From positions 4,526,001 through 4,590,000 of the forward strand of contig CP045205.1 in assembly GCA_009363175.1 (NCBI GenBank): a stretch of 64,000 nucleotides of DNA. Reading direction: 5' to 3'. Source of the DNA: Citrobacter telavivensis (GTDB lineage Bacteria; Pseudomonadota; Gammaproteobacteria; Enterobacterales; Enterobacteriaceae). The position numbers and the translations under genes were made by a program. Under the pieces are notes generated by a model, which was given only the letters and a program-made list of their open reading frames with translations, was not told the origin of the DNA and ran no database searches. Positions 56,216-64,000 of this stretch are shown here, piece after piece (within the stretch, counting starts at the first letter, position 1; the number at the start of each line of letters is the position of its first letter).

Positions 56216-56619
56216 ACGCACCATTTGAAGGTAATGGCATTTTCCCGAAAGGGCCGAAAAACGAAGCGTATGCGCAATATTTTCAGGGGACCAGCTACCT
56301 GAATATGCTGTCCACGCAGGGTGTCAATATTGGCAACGTGGTGTTTGAACCCGGCTGTCGCAATCACTGGCATATCCACCACAAGGGGGGACAAATTCTG
56401 CTGGTGACCGGCGGGCGAGGCTGGTATCAGGAGTGGGATAAACCGGCACAGCCTCTGGTCGCCGGAGACGTCGTGAATATTCCGCCCGGCGTAAAACACT
56501 GGCATGGCGCGGCGGCAGACAGTTGGTTTGCCCATCTTGCCGTCGAGGTGCCCGCACAAGGGTCTTCAAACGAATGGCTGGAGCCGGTCAGTGAGGAAGC
56601 GTACGCCCAGCTCCCCTGA
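56212..56619 (+). CDS. Cupin-domain protein
   Basis: The 135-residue single-domain cupin has metal-ligand motifs HWHIHHKGG (cupin motif 1) and PPGVKHWHG (motif 2). This type is common beside carboxymuconolactone decarboxylase-like proteins and LysR regulators; its reaction is not known. GGAGAAATC precedes the ATG. The stop is four bases from the stop of the convergent LysR gene, which may be its regulator. Confidence 0.85.
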   Translation: MNAPFEGNGIFPKGPKNEAYAQYFQGTSYLNMLSTQGVNIGNVVFEPGCRNHWHIHHKGGQILLVTGGRGWYQEWDKPAQPLVAGDVVNIPPGVKHWHGAAADSWFAHLAVEVPAQGSSNEWLEPVSEEAYAQLP

Positions 56620-56623
56620 CGAC

Positions 56624-57514
56624 TCAGGGGTAGCGCAATGCCTCGATCAGGCGCGCAAAGGCGGGTGGATGCTGTTTGCGGCTGGGGTAGTAAAGATAGT
56701 AGCCCGGAAATTCAGGACACCATGACTGCAAAACCTGCACCAGCGCGCCGGATTTGACGTACTCTTCGACAGAATCCTCCGGCACGCAGGTGAGGCCAAA
56801 CCCGGACAGTGCGGCATCGACGCGTTCGGTGAGCAGGTTTAACGTCAACTGTCCGTCCACCCTGACTCGCAGCGGCTTGCCGTCCCGCTCAAATTCCCAG
56901 TGGTACAGACCGCCCGCGGTAGGCAGACGCATATTGATACACCGGTGGTTCTGCAATTCATGCGGCGTTTCAGGCACGGGACGCTCAGCAAAATAGTCTG
57001 GCGACCCCACTACCGCCATGCGCATATCCGGGCCGATTTTTACCGCGACCATATCTTTATCAACGCTTTCGCCCAGACGCACCCCGGCGTCAAAACGACC
57101 TTCTACGATATCCACAAAACCGTTATCGACCACCAGCTCGACGCTGATTTGCGGCCAGGCTTTGAGAAAAGGTTTCAGCCTCGGCCACAGCAAACTGCGC
57201 GTCGCGTGTTCCCCGGCTGACAAACGGATATGACCCGAGGTCGTCCCGTTTAGCTGAATGAGTGCTTCCAGTTCCTGTTCAAGGTCTGCGATACGGGGTT
57301 CAAGACAGGCGATGATTCTCTCGCCAGCAGCGGTTGGTGCCACGCTGCGGGTGGTACGGGTCAAAAGCCGCAGGTTCAAACGCTCCTCCAGCGCTTTTAT
57401 GGCATGGCTGAGGGCCGATTGTGAAACACCAATCTTCGCAGCGGCTTTGGTAAAACTCCGCTCTCTGGCTACAACCAGAAAGATCTGCAGTTCGTTGAAG
57501 TTTTCTTTAAGCAT
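56624..57514 (-). CDS. LysR-family transcriptional regulator
   Basis: The 296-residue protein has an N-terminal winged helix-turn-helix (SFTKAAAKIGVSQSALSHAIK) and a LysR substrate-binding domain (IRLSAGEHATRS ... RFDAGVRLGE), closest in style to the PgrR/YafC group. Targets cannot be read from the sequence. It converges on the cupin gene with a 4-bp gap. The C-terminus (LIEALRYP) is complete. Confidence 0.88.
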   Translation of the reverse strand: MLKENFNELQIFLVVARERSFTKAAAKIGVSQSALSHAIKALEERLNLRLLTRTTRSVAPTAAGERIIACLEPRIADLEQELEALIQLNGTTSGHIRLSAGEHATRSLLWPRLKPFLKAWPQISVELVVDNGFVDIVEGRFDAGVRLGESVDKDMVAVKIGPDMRMAVVGSPDYFAERPVPETPHELQNHRCINMRLPTAGGLYHWEFERDGKPLRVRVDGQLTLNLLTERVDAALSGFGLTCVPEDSVEEYVKSGALVQVLQSWCPEFPGYYLYYPSRKQHPPAFARLIEALRYP

Positions 57515-57588
57515 GGGCGGATCCTGACAGGTAGCGGGATTCAGGCATGATAGTGAATCACTCCCCGCATTGTAAGGCTCCCCGGTCT

Positions 57589-57619
57589 AAAAAAAGCCCG
57601 ACAGCGTAAGCCATCGGGC
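57589..57619 (-). terminator. Terminator of the methyltransferase gene
   Basis: Stem gcccga (57596-57601) / tcgggc (57614-57619), preceded on the plus strand by seven A, that is a T run on the minus strand, 38 bp past the methyltransferase stop. Confidence 0.82.
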
Positions 57620-57657
57620 ATCCGATTTCTCTGGTCGCAGAACGGATAAATTACCGT

Positions 57658-58503
57658 TTACGCCATTTCGCGACGGGCCATCAAAGCATAGAGCTTCCCG
57701 GCAAAGGTTTCACTGACCGGCCAGTCGTCAGCGGCAATGCGGGTTGTGGTGTGAAAACCGCACTGCGCCAGCAACTGCAGATACTCTTCGTCCCGCCAGG
57801 CACGCGTCTGGCTGCTAAAATGCACGACGCTGGCGTCGGCCTTGAGTGCCCAGAACGTCGTGGTGCTGGTTTGCATTTCCTCATTCCAGCTATTTTCGCT
57901 CAGCAACAGATGTGGTTCGGCGAGAAACAGCCCCTGCGAACAGCGCTGCCAGGACGGTTGTGCCGTCCCCTGCCTTTTGACTTCGTCAAAAGTATGTACT
58001 TCAATCAGCAGAGCGCCTCCCGGCTTCAGCCAGGCCGCGCAGCGTGCCACCAGTCGTTGCGCATCCTCGATGCTAAAGACATTGATTTCACCGAAAGTCA
58101 TCATGATAAAATCAAAAGCATCACCCGGCAGGTAATCGCGGACGTCCTGTTCCTGATAATCAATGTTCAGTCCTGCGCTTTGCGCCTGTTCCCGCGCCCA
58201 CTGAACAGAGGCCGGAGAAAAGTCAACGCCGGTGCAATCAAACCCGCGCTGTGCGAGACGTTGGGTGTAAAAGCCGGGTCCACATCCCAGATCAAGGATC
58301 TTTGCGCCCACGGGAAGTTGACGGGCGATCCAGTCGACCTGTTGCTCGATGACCGAAAGTTTACGACTGGCCCAGTCGTGCTCCTGAGACAAGTGGTTTT
58401 CCAGCATTCTGCGACTGAAGTCTGGATCGTTCCACGGGATCTTGCCGCCCGTTTCATGACCGTCGTATTGTCCACTCAGGAGAGTCAGTTCAAGAAGATT
58501 CAT
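57658..58503 (-). CDS. Class I SAM-dependent methyltransferase
   Basis: The 281-residue protein shows the SAM-binding glycine motif ILDLGCGPGFYT, the acidic residue at the end of strand 2 (CTGVDFSPASV), and motif-III-like LLIEVHTFDE. The substrate is unknown; small-molecule methyltransferases of this type are common. No signal peptide, hence cytoplasmic. It is an isolated gene with its own terminator. The 107 bp upstream (58504-58610) separate it from the regulator. Confidence 0.85.
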   Translation of the reverse strand: MNLLELTLLSGQYDGHETGGKIPWNDPDFSRRMLENHLSQEHDWASRKLSVIEQQVDWIARQLPVGAKILDLGCGPGFYTQRLAQRGFDCTGVDFSPASVQWAREQAQSAGLNIDYQEQDVRDYLPGDAFDFIMMTFGEINVFSIEDAQRLVARCAAWLKPGGALLIEVHTFDEVKRQGTAQPSWQRCSQGLFLAEPHLLLSENSWNEEMQTSTTTFWALKADASVVHFSSQTRAWRDEEYLQLLAQCGFHTTTRIAADDWPVSETFAGKLYALMARREMA

Positions 58504-58610
58504 CCGTTGATCTCATCGTAATGTGTATATTGGCTGAAATAGCATTCCAGCCTTCCTTCACAGCGAGAGCATTATCTCATGCTTTCGGGAATATGTTCCC
58601 CAGTCCCGGT

Positions 58611-59291
58611 TCAGATTTTGTCGGCAGGAAAATCGGATAAGCGGACAGGATTGATAATCCTCAGGGATTTATTTTTGTATTGGATAATCTCCTGCTGCGC
58701 AAGTTTTATCAGCGCGCGATTGAGTTGTCTGACAGAAACGCCCAACATGGCGGCGAGCGACTCCCTGTTCTCCAACTGAATCATTACGCCTTCGCTTTGC
58801 GTTTTGAATAATAAGAATTGACGCAATTTAGATTCCACCGAAATCGCACCAACCGAATGCAGCAGTGAAGTATTAAGTAACTTATGACTTAAATTCTGAC
58901 ACATAAAAAGAAGAAAAGCGGGATCGCGCATCGCGTTCTCTCTTACTGCCTCAACCGGAAGGGAAAGTAACAGAGAGTCCGATAATGCCTGGACGGCACT
59001 GAGGACTTTACTTTGTTTTGTTGAGAAAAGTTCGAGTTCACCGATCACCGAAAAAGCGGTTTCAAAAGAATAGACCCCATGAGTCCCGTTTGAATTCTGG
59101 CGTTCGACTTGCAGCTTACCGTCAACCAGGAAAAAGAGATGTGTCAAATACGTACTTTGCGTCGTCAGATATTCCCCGGCGTCAATTTTAATCAGACGCA
59201 ATGCGGCTAACAGCGAAGCGTTGAGTACAGCAGATAACCCGTGCGCTAAAATAAATCGCTCTTTTAAGGCACTGTCGCTGATATTTTTCAT
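58611..59291 (-). CDS. Crp/Fnr-family regulator
   Basis: The 226-residue protein has a cNMP-binding-like beta-barrel (GEYLTTQSTYLTHLFFLVDG, VIGELELF) and a C-terminal winged helix (ESLAAMLGVSVRQLNRALIKL). There is only one cysteine in the central part (MCQNL), so an FNR-type Fe-S cluster is excluded, and the cAMP phosphate-binding Arg is not evident. It is divergent from the nucleoside hydrolase gene across a 147-bp gap that contains a perfect 40-bp palindrome, so it is a candidate to control that gene and itself. Confidence 0.85.
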   Translation of the reverse strand: MKNISDSALKERFILAHGLSAVLNASLLAALRLIKIDAGEYLTTQSTYLTHLFFLVDGKLQVERQNSNGTHGVYSFETAFSVIGELELFSTKQSKVLSAVQALSDSLLLSLPVEAVRENAMRDPAFLLFMCQNLSHKLLNTSLLHSVGAISVESKLRQFLLFKTQSEGVMIQLENRESLAAMLGVSVRQLNRALIKLAQQEIIQYKNKSLRIINPVRLSDFPADKI

Positions 59292-59349
59292 CTTCCCCTC
59301 CGCCCTTTTCCTGTCTCCCTTTCATGGGATAGCACAATAAAATGAACGC

Positions 59350-59389
59350 GGCGATAACAAAAAGGACATATGTCCTTTTTGTTATCGCC
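59350..59389. promoter_or_regulatory. Perfect 40-bp palindrome, probable operator
   Basis: Every base from 59350 to 59369 pairs with 59370 to 59389 with no loop: arm ggcgataacaaaaaggacat, centre ggacatatgtcc. It lies 58 bp from the regulator start and 49 bp before the nucleoside hydrolase ATG. A dimeric regulator site is the simplest reading; a bidirectional terminator is possible, as T5 and A5 runs are part of the arms. Confidence 0.75.
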
Positions 59390-59438
59390 AACTCTGCGCA
59401 TTTTAACGTTACTGGACATAATAAACGGAGTAACTGCG

Positions 59439-60365
59439 ATGAGACATTTTCTGATAGATACCGACACCGCTTCTGACGATGCGGTAGCCCTTTTGATGGC
59501 ATTAAGAGCCTCTCATATTCAGGTTGAAGCGATTACCACCGTTGCGGGTAATTGCCCCTTACCCCAGTGTGTCAAAAATGCACTGATCTGCGTGGAGAAA
59601 AGCGATACTTACTTTCCTCCTGTTTACGCGGGCATGACAAAACCTCTGTTCCGGGAACGTTATTACTCGCACCATATTCATGGTGAGGATGGGATGGGTG
59701 ATATGGCACTCCCCGAGCCCTCTTTGAGGGTTGAAAAAATGCATGCCGTCGATGCGATCATTGAATTTGCCTCCCGCTTTGATGGTCAGTTGGAAATTGT
59801 CACGCTGGGCCCTTTGACCAATCTCGCTATGGCGATTTTAAAAGAGCCTGAACTGGTGCAGAAAATAAAACATGTTTATGTGATGGGCGGTGCCGGACTC
59901 ACCCCTGGCAATATCACCCCTTTAGCGGAGTTTAATTTCTACGTGGATGCCGAAGCGGTACACCTGGTGCTTGAATCGGGACTGCCGTTAACCGTGGTAG
60001 GCTGGGAAATTGGTATGGGCGAGGCTTTTATCAATCAGGAAGATATTGTGTTTTTAAATGAGCTCAGCGAGTTAGGCCGATTTTCCGTTCGCTGCAACAA
60101 GACGCTAATGGCGTTCAATGCAAGTCGTATGAACAAAATCGGCTTCGATTTGCCCGATCCCACCACGATGGCAGTGGCGCTGTACCCGGAAATTATTGAT
60201 TCCTCTTTTGAGGCTCATACGTGGATCGAATACAAAAATGATAAATCCTACGGACACTTCGTTATCGATTCGACGCAACTGACCGGTCTGCCCGTCAATG
60301 CCACAATTATCACCCGCATAAAATCGGGCATGTTCAAGCAAAAGCTTTATTCCTTATTGTCGTAA
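59439..60365 (+). CDS. Inosine/uridine-preferring nucleoside hydrolase family
   Basis: The start at MRHFLIDTDTASDDAVAL has GGAG 9 bp before it. The 308-residue enzyme shows the calcium-binding Asp cluster in DTDTASDDA, TLGPLTNLA, VMGGA and the EFNFYVDAEA motif. The family hydrolyses N-ribosidic bonds of nucleosides to base and ribose. Substrate preference cannot be set. It is followed after 18 bp by a truncated adenosine deaminase, which suggests an original purine salvage operon. Confidence 0.9.
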   Translation: MRHFLIDTDTASDDAVALLMALRASHIQVEAITTVAGNCPLPQCVKNALICVEKSDTYFPPVYAGMTKPLFRERYYSHHIHGEDGMGDMALPEPSLRVEKMHAVDAIIEFASRFDGQLEIVTLGPLTNLAMAILKEPELVQKIKHVYVMGGAGLTPGNITPLAEFNFYVDAEAVHLVLESGLPLTVVGWEIGMGEAFINQEDIVFLNELSELGRFSVRCNKTLMAFNASRMNKIGFDLPDPTTMAVALYPEIIDSSFEAHTWIEYKNDKSYGHFVIDSTQLTGLPVNATIITRIKSGMFKQKLYSLLS

Positions 60366-60383
60366 TGGATGCGAGGTATTCTG

Positions 60384-60659
60384 ATGACATTCTCCCCGAA
60401 AAATATTAAGAAGGTCGAACTTCATGTTCACCTGGATACCTGCCTGAGCTTTCATTATATAAAACAAATTTGCCCAGGAATCACGCTGGATGACTTTACC
60501 AGGATCTTTATTGCCACGACGAAGTGCGGCGATCTTGCTCATTTCTTACGCAAGGTGGCTCCCCAGGCGAATTTCTATCGCTGTAACGAACACGCACTGG
60601 AAGCCAGCTTTATTGACAATGAAACCCGACAACGACTGATGCGTCGATCAACGGCGTGA
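60384..60659 (+). pseudogene. Adenosine deaminase remnant with internal deletion
   Basis: The 91-residue frame starts with the N-terminus of an adenosine deaminase (KKVELHVHLDTCLSFHYIK, metal-binding HxH present). At about residue 55 it jumps to what reads as the extreme C-terminus (CNEHALEASFIDNETRQRLM). The roughly 230 central residues with the catalytic Glu, His and Asp are absent, so it cannot be active. The reading frame remains open through the junction. It has a GAGG site and is linked to the nucleoside hydrolase. Confidence 0.72.
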
Positions 60660-60696
60660 ATAATCAAACAGGCGGTACCGCGTACCGCCATTTTTG

Positions 60697-61752
60697 TCAC
60701 GCGTTCAGCGAGGCGATATCAATAACGAAGCGATATTTCACATCGCTCTTCAGCATTCGCTGCCAGGCGACGTTAATATCCTGGATAGCAATGAGTTCAA
60801 TATCCGACGTGATCTGGTGCTCGGCACAGAAATCGATCATCTCCTGCGTTTCGGCAATGCCGCCGATGACCGATCCTGCCACCGATTTCCGACCCAGGAT
60901 CAGCGGCGTACTGTTCAATACCGGATCCAAATCACCCAGATACCCCACCAGTACGAGGGTGCCATTCAGCGCCAGCGTAGGGATATAGGGTTTAAGATCG
61001 TGAACATACGGAACGGTATCAATAATTAAATCAAACTGGTTATAGACGCCCTGCATTTGCTTTTCATCGGTTGAAATCACAATATGCGCAGCGCCCAGCC
61101 GACGGGCATCCGCCTCTTTGTTTGGGGAGCGGCTGAACAAGGTCACCTCCGCCCCCAGCGCTTTCGCCAGTTTAATCGCCATATGGCCCAGACCGCCCAA
61201 TCCCACCACCGCAACCTGACTGCCCGGCCCCACCTTCCAGTGGCGAAGCGGCGACCAGGTAGTAATTCCGGCACAAAGCAGCGGCGCTGCGCCTTTCAGA
61301 TCCAACGTTTCGGGAATTTTGATGACGAACTTTTCCGTCACCACGATCTTATCGGAATAGCCGCCGTAGGTCGGCATATGATCGTGCCGATCAATATCGT
61401 TGTAGGTCAGCGTGCTTCCTTCTTCGCAATACTGTTCCAGCCCTTGCGCACAAGGTTTGCAATGCTGACAGGAATCAACCATACAGCCCACGCCGGCGTA
61501 ATCGCCGACGCGGAATTTCGTCACGGCTTTGCCCACATGCGTAATGCGACCAATGATCTCATGGCCCGGCACCATCGGGTATTTTGCGCCGCCCCAGTCG
61601 TTGAACGCATTATGAATGTCCGAGTGACAGACACCGCTATACAAAATCTCGATAACCACATCGTTGTCACGCGGATCGCGGCGAACAAAATGATGAGGAG
61701 CTAAATCTTCTTTCGCAGCAAACGCGGCGTAACCTTTTACATTAAGCGTCAT
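60697..61752 (-). CDS. Zinc-dependent alcohol dehydrogenase (CAD/YahK-like)
   Basis: The 351-residue MDR enzyme has catalytic zinc ligands in GVCHSDIH and GHEIIGRI, a structural-zinc cluster (GCMVDSCQHCKPCAQGLEQYC), and the cofactor motif GLGGLGHMAIKLAKALG. The YahK/CAD group reduces aldehydes with NADPH. It resembles YahK of E. coli but identity is moderate, so no symbol is given. It converges on the adenosine deaminase remnant. Confidence 0.9.
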   Translation of the reverse strand: MTLNVKGYAAFAAKEDLAPHHFVRRDPRDNDVVIEILYSGVCHSDIHNAFNDWGGAKYPMVPGHEIIGRITHVGKAVTKFRVGDYAGVGCMVDSCQHCKPCAQGLEQYCEEGSTLTYNDIDRHDHMPTYGGYSDKIVVTEKFVIKIPETLDLKGAAPLLCAGITTWSPLRHWKVGPGSQVAVVGLGGLGHMAIKLAKALGAEVTLFSRSPNKEADARRLGAAHIVISTDEKQMQGVYNQFDLIIDTVPYVHDLKPYIPTLALNGTLVLVGYLGDLDPVLNSTPLILGRKSVAGSVIGGIAETQEMIDFCAEHQITSDIELIAIQDINVAWQRMLKSDVKYRFVIDIASLNA

Positions 61753-62092
61753 GAATTTTCTCCGGATGATGGGTCATGTGGCGTGAAGGGAAATGAAACA
61801 GTGCGTGAGCCTCGTTTTCATCACGCGCCGATGAGTTAGCGCAGAATAACGCTAAGACGAAGAGACGTTAAGGATATCCACTGGCATGGCCTTATGAGCC
61901 TGATTCATGAATCCAGAAGCCGTCAGGAATGCAGACTCGCTTAAGTGTAGTCAACACATCCTGGACGGTGGAAAAGACTTCAGCGCTGCGCAGCCCACTC
62001 TGGAATATATTTATGATGCAAATAAGATGTGGCGCTCATTTTTTGAGCATGACCAGACCTATTCTATGAACCGTTTTCAGGAGGTCAAAAAC
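61753..62092. promoter_or_regulatory. Divergent intergenic region, dehydrogenase / EIIB
   Basis: The 340 bp hold the promoters of both genes. An in-frame extension of the EIIB gene back to 61907 exists but has no family similarity or ribosome site. A short inverted repeat cgctaagacg ... cgttaag near 61848-61874 is the only structure noticed. Confidence 0.35.
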
Positions 62093-62407
62093 ATGAAAAA
62101 GCTTCTGATATGTTGTTTGTTCGGGAATACGGCAAATTCACTTGCCAAAAAGATGCATGTACTGGCAGAAAGCAGCGGCAATCCTCTCATGATTAGCGCA
62201 GTGGGACTGGATAATTTCGCCAGTGTCGCTCCCGCTTTCGACGGTTTTCTCATTGCGCCGCATATTCAATACAAGCTTTCTGAGATTTATGACATTGTCG
62301 GAAACACGCGTCCAATCGCCATTATTGAAAGTTTGCCCTATGCGTCGCTGGACGCAGAGAAAGTTTTAAATTTTGTGAAGGAGAAAATGCCTGAGCTGGC
62401 AGCCTGA
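62093..62407 (+). CDS. PTS EIIB component, lactose/cellobiose family
   Basis: The start has a near-perfect AGGAGGT site. The 104-residue protein aligns with ChbB-type EIIB: active-site Cys in ICCLFGNTANSLA (C8, CxxG), the segment FLIAPHIQYKLSEIYDIV and the C-terminal helix. It would pass phosphate from EIIA to the sugar during uptake. No EIIA or EIIC is encoded nearby, so it is an orphan that may pair with another transporter or act as a regulator. A terminator follows at once. Confidence 0.85.
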   Translation: MKKLLICCLFGNTANSLAKKMHVLAESSGNPLMISAVGLDNFASVAPAFDGFLIAPHIQYKLSEIYDIVGNTRPIAIIESLPYASLDAEKVLNFVKEKMPELAA

Positions 62408-62414
62408 CACCCGG

Positions 62415-62440
62415 GGCCGCAGCGTTTTTGCGGCCTTCTC
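62415..62440 (+). terminator. Terminator of the EIIB gene
   Basis: Stem ggccgca (62415-62421) / tgcggcc (62429-62435) followed by ttctctt, eight bases after the stop. Confidence 0.8.
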
Positions 62441-62500
62441 TTATGCATGAGATCGGTTAGTACGGCAATCAAAAAAGAGAAACACCGGGCTTGTCCGTCG

Positions 62501-63394
62501 CTAATAAAGCGTCACCTTGTCAAGAATTTCAAGGGTTTTCGGCAGTGCTTCAGCCCATGGCTGGCTGCTGCCCATTTTGATGTTGGGTTTGTTTTTACCG
62601 TGGAAATCGCTACCGCTGGTTGCCAACAGCGTTTTATCCAGCGTGAACTGATAAAGTTCGCGACAAAGCGCCTCATCATGATAGCTGGAGAATACCTCCA
62701 CGCCCTGCACACCGAGCGGCAGCATTTGCTCAATCACCGACAGATGCTTTTCCTTTACGTTGGCACCGATATGCGCAATCACCGGAATGCCTCCGTTATC
62801 GATAATGATCGACGCCATCTCTGCCATTGGTGGCAGATCAACCTTCACATGGCACGGTTTGTCGCGGCCAAAAAAATCCCAGAAGAAATTAATCAGCGGC
62901 ATGTCGCTGCGAGGGTTTCCGGCCCGGTACGGCACCAGCAGCTCATGATTCGCATTGCGCGCATCCTCTAAAATCAACTCTGCCATCTGCTCTTCCTGCG
63001 GAACGCGATCGCCCGCCATGATATACAGGCGATTGACGTCAAGCTGGAACCCGAGCGCCCGAAGCTTCGCCAGTTTCAGCGGCGTCGCGACACTTTCCAG
63101 ATGGTGAAAATTCTGCTCGATGGCGTCAAAATCCCGGCTATCACGACGAAAACCGTAGCCCAGCAGATGATAGTTATTGCCCGCAAACGAGCAATCAATT
63201 TCAATGCCCGTCATCACGCTAACACCGTTTTCATTGCCATAGCGAATGGCCTCTTCAACGGATCGCGCTGAGTTGTGATCGGTGATTGCCACCGCCGCCA
63301 GGTTCGCCGCTTTCGCCATGCTCAGCAGGTCGCTAACGGGGAAATCCGCATCATCGCTGTATTGCGAATGCATGTGCAAATCGATACGTTTCAT
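62501..63394 (-). CDS. PHP-domain metal-dependent phosphoesterase
   Basis: The 297-residue protein (the second of two adjacent ATGs is better spaced from AAGGAG; the first is at 63397) has the PHP-motif histidines DLHMHSQYSDDA, TDHNSARS, Glu in TGIEIDCSF, and SGSDFHGKNKP near the end. PHP proteins of this size hydrolyse phosphate esters such as nucleoside 3',5'-bisphosphates. It ends 61 bp from the EIIB terminator and is convergent with EIIB. It may act on a sugar phosphate from the same locus, but this is inference. Confidence 0.85.
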   Translation of the reverse strand: MKRIDLHMHSQYSDDADFPVSDLLSMAKAANLAAVAITDHNSARSVEEAIRYGNENGVSVMTGIEIDCSFAGNNYHLLGYGFRRDSRDFDAIEQNFHHLESVATPLKLAKLRALGFQLDVNRLYIMAGDRVPQEEQMAELILEDARNANHELLVPYRAGNPRSDMPLINFFWDFFGRDKPCHVKVDLPPMAEMASIIIDNGGIPVIAHIGANVKEKHLSVIEQMLPLGVQGVEVFSSYHDEALCRELYQFTLDKTLLATSGSDFHGKNKPNIKMGSSQPWAEALPKTLEILDKVTLY

Positions 63395-63583
63395 CATCTT
63401 CTCCTTAAGCTGATAAACATGTACTGCATGGCACTATATGATTAGACGTGAGATTAATACAGTGTGGCGTGCGCGATAATTCTGAATCTAATAATGCGTA
63501 GAAATATCGGTGCCGGTTAATCCGTTTCTCATGAGGGATAATCCGAGGGGATCATCACTTTCATCCCCTCAATGTGCTAATGA
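63395..63583. other. Spacer between the PHP gene and GH43 gene
   Basis: The 190 bp are AT-rich and contain no credible gene. They hold the promoter of the PHP gene or, if co-transcribed, the link to the GH43 gene upstream. A hairpin-like segment near 63537-63569 (gataatccgagggga ... tcatcccctc) may end the GH43 transcript. Confidence 0.35.
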
Positions 63584-64000
63584 TTAATTTGCCGAATAGA
63601 GGAAATAATCAAAATCGGCATAAATGCGCTCACCGGTGAAATCCTGGCAGCACATCCCGACAAAAGCCCCAGTGAAGCGTTCAATGCCTCTTTCTTTAAA
63701 ATACTCATCAGAGAGCTTACTGTATTCCACATGATCACCCACGGGAAACCACGTGCGCTCATCTAACGAATAATAGAAGTTGGCGGCATCGTCTCTCACA
63801 CAGACTTTAAGATACACCACGCCATCACGGGGAATGTTAATCCCTTCCCCGGTCGGTAGTGAGAATCTGTTAAGGTCGTTAATCATCAAATTAACCGTCC
63901 TCTCCCCCTTTTCACTGCAGGAAATATGTAAATAAATATAATTTGTCGTGTCGTAAAAACAGACTAATCCCGCCATTTGCTGAAATGAATGTGGATGAAA
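63584..64000 (-). CDS. GH43 beta-xylosidase, C-terminal part (5' end outside window)
   Basis: The frame is open to the window edge. The 138 residues visible form the C-terminal beta-sandwich of GH43 xylosidases: QQMAGLVCFYDTTNYIY, EYSKLSDEY and the conserved FTGAFVGMCCQDFTGERIYA followed by DFDYFLYSAN. E. coli YagH has the same order. The catalytic five-bladed propeller lies outside. Such enzymes release xylose from xylo-oligosaccharides; no signal peptide can be judged. It may belong with a xyloside transporter beyond the window. Confidence 0.85.
   Translation of the reverse strand, partial: FHPHSFQQMAGLVCFYDTTNYIYLHISCSEKGERTVNLMINDLNRFSLPTGEGINIPRDGVVYLKVCVRDDAANFYYSLDERTWFPVGDHVEYSKLSDEYFKERGIERFTGAFVGMCCQDFTGERIYADFDYFLYSAN

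Overview
The window is chromosomal DNA of a Citrobacter-like member of the Enterobacteriaceae. It carries the E. coli lac, prp, tau, hemB and sbmA neighbourhoods as clearly orthologous genes in a recognisable order, but with extra cargo. It has a complete lacIZYA operon, many REP/BIME palindromes of the gccggat...atccggc type, and several autotransporters. The species cannot be decided from the sequence alone.

Layout. 1-9.8 kb: yaiY (3' end), yaiW, sbmA, a cysteine hydrolase, ampH, yaiV, the intact autotransporter yaiT/upaC, and hemB. 9.9-15.2 kb: a fused two-domain acyltransferase resembling the ornithine-lipid synthase OlsF, then tauABCD for taurine uptake and desulfonation, with a 48-bp tandem REP-derived array at the 3' end of tauD. 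15.4-24.8 kb: a sugar-phosphate module made of a UhpA/UhpB-like two-component system, a UhpC-like MFS protein and the AfuABC-type ABC transporter. This module lies between two direct copies of a 0.6-kb element that is itself one long imperfect palindrome. 25.1-29.0 kb: an autotransporter gene broken by a frameshift. 29.7-31.5 kb: an MBL-fold hydrolase and a GlxA-type regulator. 31.5-37.7 kb: lacI and lacZYA with recognisable CRP site, promoter, O1 and O2. 37.8-45.3 kb: prpBCDE and divergent prpR (methylcitrate cycle for propionate) with a sigma-54 promoter and PrpR-type palindromes. 45.4-53.7 kb: yahO, an autotransporter, yahN, a small lipoprotein and another autotransporter. 54.1-64 kb: accessory metabolism, comprising a POT peptide transporter, cupin, LysR regulator, methyltransferase, Crp/Fnr-like regulator, nucleoside hydrolase, an internally deleted adenosine deaminase, a zinc alcohol dehydrogenase, an orphan PTS EIIB, a PHP-domain protein and the 3' end of a GH43 xylosidase.

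How the genes work together. Much of the window serves scavenging of alternative nutrients: taurine sulfur, phosphorylated sugars, lactose, propionate, peptides and nucleosides. The rest is cell-surface biology: four autotransporter loci, the SbmA/YaiW peptide-uptake pair, and a possible aminolipid synthase. Three of the four autotransporters share one barrel family and probably arose by duplication.

Most notable observations: the paired 0.6-kb palindromic elements, whose stems differ between copies by compensating changes; the lacI promoter embedded in the last codons and stop of the upstream GlxA-type gene; a lac control region that lacks the O3 position; a perfect 40-bp palindrome between a Crp/Fnr-like regulator and a nucleoside hydrolase; and a REP-linked 92-bp tandem duplication that copied the 3' end of prpB.
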